Below, one piece after another: positions 24,176-32,331 of a DNA stretch of 64,000 bases (the first letter of the stretch is position 1; the number at the start of each line of letters is the position of its first letter). A model generated the notes under the pieces. The model was not told the origin of the DNA. It saw only the letters and a program-made list of their open reading frames with translations, and made no database searches. The DNA is taken from positions 1 through 64,000 of the forward strand of contig NZ_BCVI01000057.1 in NCBI RefSeq assembly GCF_001591665.1. Direction: 5' to 3'. This DNA is from Neobacillus soli NBRC 102451. GTDB lineage: Bacteria > Bacillota > Bacilli > Bacillales > Cytobacillaceae. The translations under genes were made by a program, and so were the position numbers.

Positions 24176-25253
24176 GATTCTTTGCCTCCCTCTTTTGTTT
24201 ACTTCCCGATAAAAGCTTAAGCCCTCCGCCAATCAACAGGACACAAACAAGACCGGTCTGGAAGTAGCCTTGCACCCAATACATAACATCGATATTAATC
24301 AGTCTATTTAACATTGGTGAAAATGCTGGAAGAATGACGTTGGTAGATAAGTAATAAAGCCCCATTAAGATAAGCCCGATGCCTACCCACTTTTGATGGT
24401 TAAGGAAGTACGCAATAATTGGCACATCCTCTACCGTTTCATCCCCATATTTCGACACCTTTTGCATGCCGTCAAAAAAGCTGTAGAACCAAATAATCGG
24501 GATTAAAAACAAGAAGATTCCCAGCCGTAAGACATCTAAAATATAGATAGAAAAGAGAAACGCCGCCATTAACTGGATCCCACGGCGCTGTAAGCCAAGA
24601 TAGAGATGGCCAGCCCCTGGGAAAATGGAGAGAAAGGTGGCAATTGCCTTACTTTTCTTGCCGTCTTCCCTCCGTAATTCAAGGTCCTCATAAATCGTTC
24701 TGTCAACTAGCTCCTCACCGCGCTGCTTTTTATTTACCTGCTGAACGGCGTCAAAAAATCCATAGACCCAGATAATGGGCAGGCCAGCCATGAAGATGAG
24801 AAATTCACCGCGGCCGGAAAGGGCCGTCACGAAGGTAACCATGATACCAAGGCCAAGAAATGTCGCTAATAAGGTTACCCCCCTGTTCATCAAGCCAAGC
24901 TGGAAATGGCCGAGACCTGGGATAAACGACAAGACGATTGTATAAAAGCGTTCCGAATCTTGTGCAGCCTGTGAACCTGCCCCTAGGTCGGCCGAGTTGG
25001 CGGCCTTTAGCACTTTTTTCTGTTTGGAAATCTGTACCCCCATATCGATAAAGCTAACTAGGTAGATAAAGATTCCTATAAAAAAGGTCAAAACTCCAAA
25101 CTCACCATTATGGCCAAATACAGCTAGTACCGTAATGAAAGCTGCTCCAAATACTGTTAGTAAATAGAGCACCCCTCGAACCATATTACCGAAATAAATA
25201 TGGCCAAGGCCTGGAAATAGCGATAATGTTAATGCCTTTGTTGAACTTTTCAT
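24168..25253 (-). CDS. Multi-spanning membrane protein with three PGLGH repeats
   Basis: A 361-residue protein with around ten hydrophobic segments arranged as three homologous units, each starting with the motif SLFPGLGHIYFG (residue about 11), SFIPGLGHFQLG (about 115) and SIFPGAGHLYLG (about 205), plus a fourth degenerate C-terminal part. Such 'PGLGH/Y-x-G' motifs occur in TM2/DUF5683-like proteins of unknown function. The ATG overlaps the anti-sigma gene's stop (ATGA), and the stop overlaps the next small ORF. It is probably a target or modulator of the sigma/anti-sigma system in the cytoplasmic membrane. Confidence 0.7.
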   Translation of the reverse strand: MKSSTKALTLSLFPGLGHIYFGNMVRGVLYLLTVFGAAFITVLAVFGHNGEFGVLTFFIGIFIYLVSFIDMGVQISKQKKVLKAANSADLGAGSQAAQDSERFYTIVLSFIPGLGHFQLGLMNRGVTLLATFLGLGIMVTFVTALSGRGEFLIFMAGLPIIWVYGFFDAVQQVNKKQRGEELVDRTIYEDLELRREDGKKSKAIATFLSIFPGAGHLYLGLQRRGIQLMAAFLFSIYILDVLRLGIFLFLIPIIWFYSFFDGMQKVSKYGDETVEDVPIIAYFLNHQKWVGIGLILMGLYYLSTNVILPAFSPMLNRLINIDVMYWVQGYFQTGLVCVLLIGGGLKLLSGSKQKREAKNHE

Positions 25254-25777
25254 TTCTTATTTGCCTCCTTCTTTTCTAGTGAATCCATCCATGCAAAGGT
25301 TTTATTAATAACACCCTCCGTCACCGAAGGCTTTTTTTCCTGAACTTGCTGACTTTCAACAGAGTTCGCATACGTAGCAAGCGACTGAAAGGCACCCGTA
25401 AACATCAGCAGAATCGTCGCCGCCGCCGCCAGCAAATAATGAAAAGCCGCCTGCTGATAAAAAGGCTTTTTCTGGTTTGACTTTCGTTCATCACGTTTGG
25501 TGTCAGGCACCGAGGGAACCTTTGACACCGTGTTAAGATTACTTATGGTGTTAGAAACCACATCTTTTTGCTTTGTAACCTCAGCCATTACCAGATCCGT
25601 GAAGTTGCTTACGTTTGAAAGAGTCGGAAGCGAGGATTCATTTGCTGATACGGCTTGTAAGTAGTCCTCAAGGCATTGGTCACACGTATATAGGTGACTT
25701 TCAATTTCCTCTCGGGTCTTTTCATTGATTTCATTTTTAACGTATTGGAGCCATTCATCGTAACTGTAATGCTTCAT
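25250..25777 (-). CDS. Anti-sigma factor with zf-HC2 domain
   Basis: A 175-residue protein. Residues 1-45 form a zinc-binding anti-sigma domain with the HxxxCxxC motif (SHLYTCDQCLEDYL); after a linker comes one membrane helix (AAFHYLLAAAATILLMFTGAF, about residues 105-125) and a short extracellular tail. Start ATG 25777 overlaps the sigma stop in ATGA and has AGGAGG upstream; the longer ORF from 25813 is rejected. The linker codes for NTVSKVPSVPDTKRDE, where the DNA is a copy of the dispersed GGTGCCTGACACC repeat. It should sequester the adjacent ECF sigma factor until an envelope signal arrives. Confidence 0.88.
   Translation of the reverse strand: MKHYSYDEWLQYVKNEINEKTREEIESHLYTCDQCLEDYLQAVSANESSLPTLSNVSNFTDLVMAEVTKQKDVVSNTISNLNTVSKVPSVPDTKRDERKSNQKKPFYQQAAFHYLLAAAATILLMFTGAFQSLATYANSVESQQVQEKKPSVTEGVINKTFAWMDSLEKKEANKK
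25499..25529. repeat. Dispersed GGTGCCTGACACC-type repeat inside a coding region
   Basis: GGTGTCAGGCACC (25499-25511) plus a second GGTGTCA-like arm (25521-25529 region) lie in frame within the anti-sigma linker. The same motif elsewhere in the window is intergenic (19668, 54453) or at a gene break (2605). Confidence 0.6.
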
Positions 25778-26340
25778 GAAAAATCGTCCTCCTTCCAATT
25801 CTTTCTCATCCAAGTGCGTGCCCGGTACAGTTTTGTTTCAATCGTCTTGATTTGAACATTTTGTTCCTCAGCCATTTGCTGATAGCTTTTTTCTGCGATA
25901 TAAAAACCATAGATCACTTCGCGGTAATTCTCGGGCAGTTCATCAAGCTTTTTCCTGACAAGCCTGCGCCGGTCTGTCTCGATAATCTCTTTCTCTACAC
26001 TATCTTTCGGTGTTCCAATTGCCTGCTGCGGAAGCTCATCGACAACATCCTCACTTCTTCTTGCCTGTTTCCTTTTGACATCTATTGCATGATTAACGGC
26101 AATGCGCGTTATCCACGTTTTAAAACCTTGATTTTCATAGTTGGGGAGAGAGGTATAGATTTTCATAAACACTTCTTGAGCGGCATCTTCCGCTTCCTTT
26201 TGATCGCGAAGAACAGCAAAGACGGTCCGGAACACATCATTGCGGTACTTCTCAACCAAAAGGCGAAAGGCATGATCATTGCCGTCCAACACTTTTTCAA
26301 TTAATACGGTGTCACTAATCGGTCTCTCCCCCTTTCTCAT
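25774..26340 (-). CDS. ECF RNA polymerase sigma factor
   Basis: A 188-residue group-4 sigma factor. Region 2 spans about residues 20-90 (FRLLVEKYRNDVFRTVFAVL, then DAAQEVFMKIYTSL and FKTWITRIAVNHAID); region 4 spans about 125-182 (LDELPENYREVIYGFYI, SYQQMAEEQNVQIKTIETKLYRA). It is followed in ATGA overlap by its anti-sigma factor. The ATG at 26340 has only a weak upstream site, while the best Shine-Dalgarno (AAGGGGGAG) falls inside the first codons, before an ATT; the true start is uncertain. It probably directs its own operon. Confidence 0.9.
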   Translation of the reverse strand: MRKGERPISDTVLIEKVLDGNDHAFRLLVEKYRNDVFRTVFAVLRDQKEAEDAAQEVFMKIYTSLPNYENQGFKTWITRIAVNHAIDVKRKQARRSEDVVDELPQQAIGTPKDSVEKEIIETDRRRLVRKKLDELPENYREVIYGFYIAEKSYQQMAEEQNVQIKTIETKLYRARTWMRKNWKEDDFS

Positions 26341-26355
26341 TGTCTGTCACATAAA

Positions 26356-26382
26356 TAGACGAATACTTTTCGAAGGAACCCT
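26356..26382 (-). promoter_or_regulatory. Candidate ECF-type autoregulatory promoter
   Basis: Upstream of the sigma gene the minus strand reads AGGGTTCC, 13 bases, CGTCTA. CGTC-type -10 elements are typical of ECF sigma factors; the -35 element is not a textbook AAC-motif, so this is weak. Confidence 0.3.
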
Positions 26383-26462
26383 ACACTTTTTTAAAAAAAA
26401 GATTTTTTCCATTCTCTCATCATAACATGCTGTATTTAACGACTGAAAAAATCTCGTAAATA

Positions 26463-26494
26463 AAAACCGTACGATGGTGGTCGCACGGCTTTTT
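26463..26494 (-). terminator. Terminator of the pentapeptide-repeat gene
   Basis: CCGTACGA pairs with TCGCACGG (one mismatch), with T-runs on both sides. Confidence 0.7.
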
Positions 26495-26539
26495 AAACTA
26501 ATTCACTTTTGGGGCGCTCGGCCCTTTTCCCATATAAGG

Positions 26540-27178
26540 TTATTCTTTAATTTCCAACCCTAATAGTTTCGCAAATCCAATTGCTTGGTCCGGGGAAACC
26601 GTACATCCTGCTAAACTTTCTAGTGACAAGTTTAGTCGGTTAAATTTGCAGCTGCTGAGGTCAATCCCGTTCAGCTCTGTTCCTGTTAAATTCACTTCGT
26701 CAATATCACAATTGTTAAATTCAACTTTGTTGAACTTGGCATCATAGTAATCGGCATTACGAAGCGAACAGGTGTCAAACTTCACTTGCTTCAAATCGGC
26801 ATAGCCAAACGAACCCATTTTCATGTTGCTATTTTCAAATAAAACATTACGAAGAGCAGCATCCGCAAGGTTTAACCCCAATAGTTTGGAATCTCGAAAC
26901 TCGACGCGGTGGACAATGGCATCGGTGAAATTCACATTCGATAAATCACATCGATCAAATATAACATCTGTTAATTCAACGAATCGAAACGAACCGTCGA
27001 TAAAAGTCACATTTCTAAAAACTACCTGGTCGAAGTTGATCTTTTCAATCTCCTCTTTTGAAATCGAACAGTCACTAATAAGCGCCATGCTAATATACGA
27101 ATCTTCTCTATTATTAAAGTCTAGCGGGGTTAAACTAGATGGTATTTTCGGCTGTTGAATTTTAAGCAAATCGCTCAT
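26540..27178 (-). CDS. Pentapeptide-repeat protein
   Basis: A 212-residue protein built almost entirely (about residues 45-190) of A(D/N)LXX-type repeats, for example VIFDRCDLSNVNFTDA and VEFNNCDIDEVNLTGTELNG, which fold into a right-handed quadrilateral beta-helix. Relatives such as Qnr mimic DNA and protect gyrase; most are of unknown function. No signal peptide or membrane segment. The only Shine-Dalgarno-like AAAGG touches the ATG, an unusually short spacing, so translation initiation may be poor or use another start. It lies alone between the sigma operon and plsY. Confidence 0.8.
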   Translation of the reverse strand: MSDLLKIQQPKIPSSLTPLDFNNREDSYISMALISDCSISKEEIEKINFDQVVFRNVTFIDGSFRFVELTDVIFDRCDLSNVNFTDAIVHRVEFRDSKLLGLNLADAALRNVLFENSNMKMGSFGYADLKQVKFDTCSLRNADYYDAKFNKVEFNNCDIDEVNLTGTELNGIDLSSCKFNRLNLSLESLAGCTVSPDQAIGFAKLLGLEIKE

Positions 27179-27416
27179 CCTTTACGTTGTTATATCGTGT
27201 TGAGTTTATTATAAACTATTTTACTTATCATGCCGATGGGTTACTCTTCTTTCCGGAATATCTTTTCTTCAGTGAGCATAGCTATTAGCAACTTGGCCAT
27301 AAATCGGTTAAGCCCCCCTCCACTTCCTAATTGCGGTTATTTTTCAAAAAAACACCATCTAATTATGATAGAATATTATTTGAATAAGAAAATTTACATA
27401 AGAAGGAATGATGCTT

Positions 27417-28037
27417 ATGTTGTGGATATTGCTTCTAGCTTCCTACTTAATTGGAAGCATTCCCACTGCTTTGATTGTGGGCAAGCTGGTCTTCGGGGTC
27501 GATATCCGTGAACACGGCAGCAAAAATCCGGGGGCAACCAACACCTTAAGGGTACTTGGGAAAAAATCTGCCATCTTCGTGCTTCTCATCGACCTTGCCA
27601 AAGGCGCGCTGGCCGCCTACCTGCCAATTTATTTTGACCTTGATGTGGAACCGCTTTACTTTGGTCTAGTCGCTGTTGTCGGGCATTGTTTCCCAATCTT
27701 TGCAGGTTTTAAAGGCGGAAAAGCGATTGCAACAACTGCGGGAGCCCTGCTGGTTGCCAACATTCCTTTATTAGTCATCGCTTATCTTAGCTTCTTTTTA
27801 GTGATTTTTTTAACGAAGTTTGTATTTTTGGGGTCCATCACGGTTGGCCTTAGTATGCTCGTCTATGCGATTGTTTCTCCAAAACTTGAATTAGAACTTA
27901 TCTTTATCATATTCTCGCTATTATTAATTTATCTGCACCGCTCCAACATCCGCAATTTCATTCTTGGCATTGAGCCGAAGATCAATGATAAAAATTTGAT
28001 TAATGACCGCATCCCGCCAAAGAACAGTGGATTCTAA
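27417..28037 (+). CDS. plsY: Glycerol-3-phosphate acyltransferase PlsY
   Basis: PlsY transfers acyl groups from acyl-phosphate to glycerol-3-phosphate, the first step of phospholipid synthesis. The membrane protein has five hydrophobic spans and the three PlsY motifs: SYLIGSIPTAL, the glycine/asparagine-rich REHGSKNPGATNTLR loop, and GHCFPIFAGFKGGKAIAT. Among three nearby ATGs, 27417 is chosen (206 residues) because GAAGGA is 9-10 bases upstream; 27408 would leave no spacing. Bacillus genomes often carry a second plsY-like copy; whether this is the only one cannot be known from the window. Confidence 0.92.
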   Translation: MLWILLLASYLIGSIPTALIVGKLVFGVDIREHGSKNPGATNTLRVLGKKSAIFVLLIDLAKGALAAYLPIYFDLDVEPLYFGLVAVVGHCFPIFAGFKGGKAIATTAGALLVANIPLLVIAYLSFFLVIFLTKFVFLGSITVGLSMLVYAIVSPKLELELIFIIFSLLLIYLHRSNIRNFILGIEPKINDKNLINDRIPPKNSGF

Positions 28038-28074
28038 CAGAAATCCCCGGAGAGCACTCATCCGGGGATTTCTG
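28038..28074. terminator. Bidirectional terminator between plsY and the thioredoxin-like gene
   Basis: Perfect 13-bp stem (28038-28050 with 28062-28074) between convergent genes. Confidence 0.85.
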
Positions 28075-28632
28075 TTATTTAATTAAAGTCGTCATAATAC
28101 TATTTGCAACCGTTTGCCAAATCCTCGCATCTGTTTGATACTCTTCCCCAAGACGCTTATATACCTCCATTTGCTTCTCCTGGAAATCCGCGGCGTCTTT
28201 ATCCGGCAAAGCCGCACGCCTCTCCATCACAAGCGTCTGTATTTCAGGTGCTCTCGGCCCCCATACACCCACTTCACTACCTTCTTGATTGATAAAGATA
28301 AATATCGGAATCGCCCGTGACGTGCCATTCGTTAAATATTGATCCATTAGCTCGAGATTTTGGTCGCGGAGGACAAAACGAAGTTCTACTCCCGCGGCTT
28401 CGGCTACTCTCATTAAAACGGGGTTGTTTAGCAGCGCATCTCCGCACCAATCCTCTGATAGCACAATGGCCCGCAATTCCTTAGACCTTAAGGTGGCAAG
28501 TTTTTCTTTATCCTTAGAAGTTAAGGTAAAATGCTCATAAATGGTAAGCATTTCGTTTTTATTACGAGTCATCCCATTTATATACTCATCCACTGTCAAT
28601 CCTTTTTGAAACCACTCATTTAAATTCATCAT
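28075..28632 (-). CDS. Thioredoxin-fold protein (Thioredoxin_9-like)
   Basis: A cytosolic 185-residue protein. After an N-terminal helical region (NEWFQKGLTVDEYINGM) the thioredoxin fold begins with LRAIVLSEDWCGDALLNNP, where the usual CxxC active site is WCGDA, so only the first cysteine remains, and continues with the cis-proline-like SRAIPIFIFINQEG. Such proteins are often annotated simply as thioredoxin family in Bacillus. A disulfide reductase reaction is unlikely with a single cysteine; a monothiol or binding role is possible. Start ATG 28632 has AAAGGGG. Confidence 0.8.
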   Translation of the reverse strand: MMNLNEWFQKGLTVDEYINGMTRNKNEMLTIYEHFTLTSKDKEKLATLRSKELRAIVLSEDWCGDALLNNPVLMRVAEAAGVELRFVLRDQNLELMDQYLTNGTSRAIPIFIFINQEGSEVGVWGPRAPEIQTLVMERRAALPDKDAADFQEKQMEVYKRLGEEYQTDARIWQTVANSIMTTLIK

Positions 28633-28855
28633 CCAAAAGCACCCCTTTCATTTTCCTATATGATAATCTTTTCCAGCACATGTTACAAAAGAACTGCTTT
28701 TATCCGCTATCCATCATTATTTCACAAATACTTTTTCCTATTTTAAAAAAGCAATATATTAACACTAGAAATAGTTATATAAAGTTGATAGAATATTTTT
28801 TATAAAGGGAATATTATTTAAAATGTTTTCTACAATAACAAAGGAGGGGAATTAT

Positions 28856-30349
28856 ATGTCCGATCAATCACTACAACTGATTTCGATAGGAATCTACATC
28901 GCGATGATGTTATTCATCGGCTGGTATTCCTATCGAAAGACTAGCAATCTGACGGATTACATGCTTGGGGGAAGGTCGTTGGGACCTGCTGTAACCGCTT
29001 TGAGTGCTGGAGCTGCGGACATGAGCGGCTGGCTTTTAATGGGACTTCCTGGAGGTATTTACGTAAGCGGTTTAGCGGACGCCTGGATTGCTGTCGGATT
29101 AACGATTGGTGCTTATCTTAACTGGCTCTTAGTTGCACCCCGCCTGCGCTCGTACACTCAGGTGGCCAATGATTCGATTACGATTCCAAGCTATCTTGAG
29201 AACCGTTTTAAAGATAAGACGAAACTTCTCCGCATTGTTTCAGGTATTGTCATTCTTCTTTTCTTTACTTTCTATGTTTCCTCGGGGATGGTTTCGGGAG
29301 CGGTATTCTTTAAGAGTTCATTTGGGACGAGCTATCACACAGGCCTTTATATCGTTGGCGGCGTTGTCGTTGCCTACACGTTATTTGGCGGGTTCCTGGC
29401 GGTCAGCTATACCGACTTTATTCAAGGCTTAATGATGCTTATTGCCTTGATGCTTGTTCCGGCTATTGGGATTTTCCATACCGGTGGTCCTGCCGAAACC
29501 TTTGATACGATTCGAGCCATCGATCCTGCTAAACTGGATTTTCTAAAGGGAACAACCTTTATCGGAATTATTTCGGCGTTGGCATGGGGACTTGGCTATT
29601 TTGGACAGCCGCATATCATTGTTCGCTTTATGGCCATCAAAACAATCAAGGAAACAAAAAGTGCTCGCCGAATTGGGATGGGCTGGATGATTATCTCCTT
29701 GATAGGGACTATCTTTACCGCCCTTGTCGGAATAGCCTTTTTCAAGCAAAACCCACAATTCACATTAGGAAATCCTGAAGCCGTATTCATCGAACTGGGT
29801 AAAATTTTATTTCACCCTATCTTTGCCGGCTTTGTCCTAGCGGCGATTCTAGCAGCGATCATGAGCACAATCTCTTCACAGTTAATCGTGACATCAAGTG
29901 CACTTGTGGAGGATTTATACAAAATGGTTATGAACAAGAATGCGAAGGATAAACAGCTGGTCTTTTTAGGAAGAATGGCCGTTCTCATCGTTGCTGTTGT
30001 GGCTGCAGCTCTTGCTTTTAAGCAAGATAACACAATATTAGACCTCGTCGCCTATGCGTGGGCAGGCTTTGGGGCATCCTTCGGTCCGGTCATTTTATTA
30101 AGTTTATTCTGGAAAAAGATTACGAATTGGGGCGCCTTGTTCGGCATGATTGTCGGTGCTGTTACCGTTATCGTCTGGAAAAATGCTGACCTTGGTAAAG
30201 TCCTTTTTGGTCAATCTCTTTATGAAATCGTTCCAGGCTTCCTCCTCAACCTGATTGTAGCTGTTATTGTCAGCTTAATCACCTATAAGAAAAATGAGGA
30301 GATTGAAAAGGAATTTAATGAAAGTGTTCGTTTATTAAAAGAGGAATAG
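28856..30349 (+). CDS. putP: Sodium/proline symporter
   Basis: A 497-residue sodium:solute symporter family transporter with about 13 transmembrane segments. The N-terminus MSDQSLQLISIGIYIAMMLF and the SSS motifs LGGRSLGPAVTALSAGAADMSG, TLFGGFLAVSYTDFIQG and GYFGQPHIIVRFMAIK are all present, as in PutP/OpuE. It imports proline for nutrition or osmoprotection. Start ATG 28856 has a near-perfect AAAGGAGGGG; the upstream ATG at 28823 does not. In Bacillus subtilis the homologue opuE sits just before gatCAB; here it is about 6 kb away and in the opposite orientation to gatCAB. Confidence 0.92.
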   Translation: MSDQSLQLISIGIYIAMMLFIGWYSYRKTSNLTDYMLGGRSLGPAVTALSAGAADMSGWLLMGLPGGIYVSGLADAWIAVGLTIGAYLNWLLVAPRLRSYTQVANDSITIPSYLENRFKDKTKLLRIVSGIVILLFFTFYVSSGMVSGAVFFKSSFGTSYHTGLYIVGGVVVAYTLFGGFLAVSYTDFIQGLMMLIALMLVPAIGIFHTGGPAETFDTIRAIDPAKLDFLKGTTFIGIISALAWGLGYFGQPHIIVRFMAIKTIKETKSARRIGMGWMIISLIGTIFTALVGIAFFKQNPQFTLGNPEAVFIELGKILFHPIFAGFVLAAILAAIMSTISSQLIVTSSALVEDLYKMVMNKNAKDKQLVFLGRMAVLIVAVVAAALAFKQDNTILDLVAYAWAGFGASFGPVILLSLFWKKITNWGALFGMIVGAVTVIVWKNADLGKVLFGQSLYEIVPGFLLNLIVAVIVSLITYKKNEEIEKEFNESVRLLKEE

Positions 30350-30361
30350 CCATAAGAAAAC

Positions 30362-30396
30362 GCTCGAATTCATAATTGGATTCGAGCATTTTTTTC
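30362..30396 (+). terminator. Terminator of putP
   Basis: GCTCGAAT pairs with ATTCGAGC, followed by ATTTTTTTC. Confidence 0.8.
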
Positions 30397-30937
30397 ATTC
30401 CGCTATTTCCTTTGCAATCGCTGCTAACTTAATAACCGTTTTCCAGTTGCGGACTGTCGCCGGAACGCCTAGCTTTGGAAGTTGACTTACAATCTTGGAT
30501 TTTAGGATACTCTCGCGGAAATAGAAATAAACCTCTTTCCCCTCAATCTTATATTCATCCATTTCGCTTTTAATGGTGCTCAAATGTTGGATGCCCTTCT
30601 CGGAGGGTTCGTCTGCCAAAAAGGCCGCGTGAATACTCTCGCCTTCCTTTAAAGTATCTGTCGCGAAGGGGCAATTCCGGATAATATGTTCGAATTCTGT
30701 TGCTGTTCTTAAGATAACTGGCACCGGAAAACCAAATGTTTTACCTATTTCCTCTTCCATTCGCATGCTCAGTTGTTTCGCGGCCTCCTCCGATTCAAAT
30801 AAAACATTCCCGCTTTGAATATATGTTTTTACCTTTCTTAAGCCTATCGTTTCTAATAGACTTCTCAAGTCCGCCATTTTGATTTTATGGTGACCGCCAA
30901 CATTGATACCCCGTAACAGGGCAATATAAATAGGCAT
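30395..30937 (-). CDS. DUF1697-family protein
   Basis: A 180-residue cytosolic protein. The start MPIYIALLRGINVGGHHKIKM is the diagnostic DUF1697 opening (ALLRGINVGG), followed by LRSLLETIGLRKVKTYIQSG and NVLFESEE. The family is widespread and uncharacterised, with a predicted alpha/beta fold; no catalytic residues are known. Start ATG 30937 has GAGGTG upstream. It is single and convergent with putP. Confidence 0.9.
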   Translation of the reverse strand: MPIYIALLRGINVGGHHKIKMADLRSLLETIGLRKVKTYIQSGNVLFESEEAAKQLSMRMEEEIGKTFGFPVPVILRTATEFEHIIRNCPFATDTLKEGESIHAAFLADEPSEKGIQHLSTIKSEMDEYKIEGKEVYFYFRESILKSKIVSQLPKLGVPATVRNWKTVIKLAAIAKEIAE

Positions 30938-31060
30938 TTAGGCACCTCGCTTTTTTTCAATCATCTTCACTAAATCTTACCACTAATTGGTTAAACTAAA
31001 CTACAGGCTAACTGATAAACTTCAAATCTCCGACATATTTCCCAGTATTTCAAGACTAAT

Positions 31061-31070
31061 CAAACGTTTG
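31061..31070. repeat. CAAACGTTTG palindrome, copy 1
   Basis: First of six similar palindromes between 31.06 and 33.41 kb (see 32027, 32202, 33188, 33219, 33401). Flanked by TAAT...GGTTAA; it lies in the gap upstream of the VOC gene. Confidence 0.7.
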
Positions 31071-31235
31071 GTTAAAAAGGCGAAATCACTACCATTGAAA
31101 GGGTTTGACACTACAATCCCGCAAAAGTCTTGTCAAGATTGGGAATTAAGAATTTTAACATGATTTTTTAATATAGAAGGGAATTAGTAATGGTTTGGAG
31201 AAGAAAGAAATAATAACTTTGAATGGAGGAATAGA

Positions 31236-31670
31236 ATGATGGTTCCACAAAGAGTAAGTTTATTAACAATCGGTGCATTCGAATTACCCGTTCTCCGTGC
31301 TTTCTATAAATCTTTAGGCTGGGAAGAAACAGAATTCAGCTCTGACCAATATGCTGTCTTTAAAACGGCCGGTGTGCTGCTTTCATTATTTCCGATTGCT
31401 GAGTTAGCGAAGGATGCCGGCATTGAAATAACGCAATCCACTGAAACCTTTCCCCGTGTGACCTTTGCCATTAACGTGGAGCATGTTGAACACGTTGACT
31501 CAACTATTGAGGAAATTCGTGCAGCCGGTGGAAAAATCCTACGAGAACCAAGTGACGCCTTTTGGGGAGGGCGCACCGCCTATTTCGCCGACCCCGAAAA
31601 TAACCTATGGGAAGTGGCTTGGAATCCTAGCTCGGTCTTTGATGGACGCGGCGCAATGATATCTTTTTAA
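31236..31670 (+). CDS. VOC-family (glyoxalase-like) protein
   Basis: A 144-residue single-module vicinal-oxygen-chelate protein. It begins with the beta-alpha-beta unit LLTIGAFELPVLRAFYKSLGW and ends with TAYFADPENNLWEVAWNP, containing the typical metal-ligand glutamate of the C-terminal strand. Specific activity (dioxygenase, lyase or antibiotic binding) is unknown. Start ATG 31236 has GGAGGAA. It is followed by a strong terminator. Confidence 0.85.
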   Translation: MMVPQRVSLLTIGAFELPVLRAFYKSLGWEETEFSSDQYAVFKTAGVLLSLFPIAELAKDAGIEITQSTETFPRVTFAINVEHVEHVDSTIEEIRAAGGKILREPSDAFWGGRTAYFADPENNLWEVAWNPSSVFDGRGAMISF

Positions 31671-31677
31671 TTACTTT

Positions 31678-31714
31678 GAGGGTATCCAAAGAACTTTTGG
31701 ATACCCTCTTTTTT
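31678..31714 (+). terminator. Terminator of the VOC gene
   Basis: Perfect 13-bp stem (31678-31690 with 31696-31708), then six Ts. Confidence 0.9.
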
Positions 31715-31860
31715 GTCTTCCTGGGGAAAATGCATTTTTATTGCAAAAAACATGATATTTACCTTTTAAAAAGAAGACAATTATTCAAAAACGGTGTATA
31801 GAACATGCCTTTTAATAAATTTCCAGCCATTAAACCGAAGGAATAGGACTTCTCTACCGC

Positions 31861-31957
31861 TTTATTTGCGAATTTTTACGGTTTATTTGCGAATTAATGC
31901 GATTTATTTGCGAATTTATCAGTTTTATTTGCGAATATGTATCTTTTATTTGCGAAT
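31861..31957 (+). repeat. 21-bp-phased repeat array B (core TTTATTTGCGAAT)
   Basis: Five units of TTTATTTGCGAAT start at 31861, 31882, 31903, 31924 and 31945, exactly 21 bases apart each time; the 8 bases between cores vary. The stretch lies between two convergent genes. The core matches arrays at 14941, 41096 and (reverse complement) 47925. Confidence 0.85.
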
Positions 31958-32022
31958 TGAATTTTTCTAGCCATTAGCAATGAATTATATTCAAGAAAAC
32001 AAGTTCATATCTAAATAAAATC

Positions 32023-32120
32023 TAATCAAACGTTTGATTAAAAGTACCTAGAACCCTTCTGAATAAAGACCTTTGCCCTCTAAAAAAATTTGTCGTCTAT
32101 TGTATCCACCTTTTAAAAAC
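32023..32120 (+). repeat. CAAACGTTTG element, copy 2
   Basis: TAATCAAACGTTTGATTA (palindrome core 32027-32036), then CTAGAACCCTTCTGAATAAA, then a TTTGTCG tail. Order and spacing resemble copies 3 and 4. Confidence 0.65.
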
Positions 32121-32194
32121 AACCTCTAACTAGGACGAAGGATGCGTATCTTTCTGCAAATCTACCTTTTTCCACAAGTTTTTGGTTTTTTCGA

Positions 32195-32292
32195 TACCAA
32201 CCAAACGTTTGATGAAATTTGATGTGAACCCTTTTAAATAAAGGGTTTAACTTCACTAACGCAGAAAAAATTTATCGAAATTTGGTATGTCT
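32195..32292 (+). repeat. CAAACGTTTG element, copy 3
   Basis: Palindrome at 32202-32211, followed by an AACCCTTT...AAAGGGTT hairpin near 32227-32249 and an ATTTATCGAAATTTG tail. Confidence 0.65.
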
Positions 32293-32331
32293 TTTCGTAA
32301 CAAAGTGGTCTATCCTTTTAACGGAAATCTA

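Larger units (their letters stand above)
31715..32331. other. Gene-free region rich in repeats
   Basis: About 620 bases without an ORF. It contains the 21-bp-phased array B (31861-31957) and two copies of the CAAACGTTTG element (32027 and 32202), each followed by a GAACCC...AAAGGGTT hairpin segment. Confidence 0.7.
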
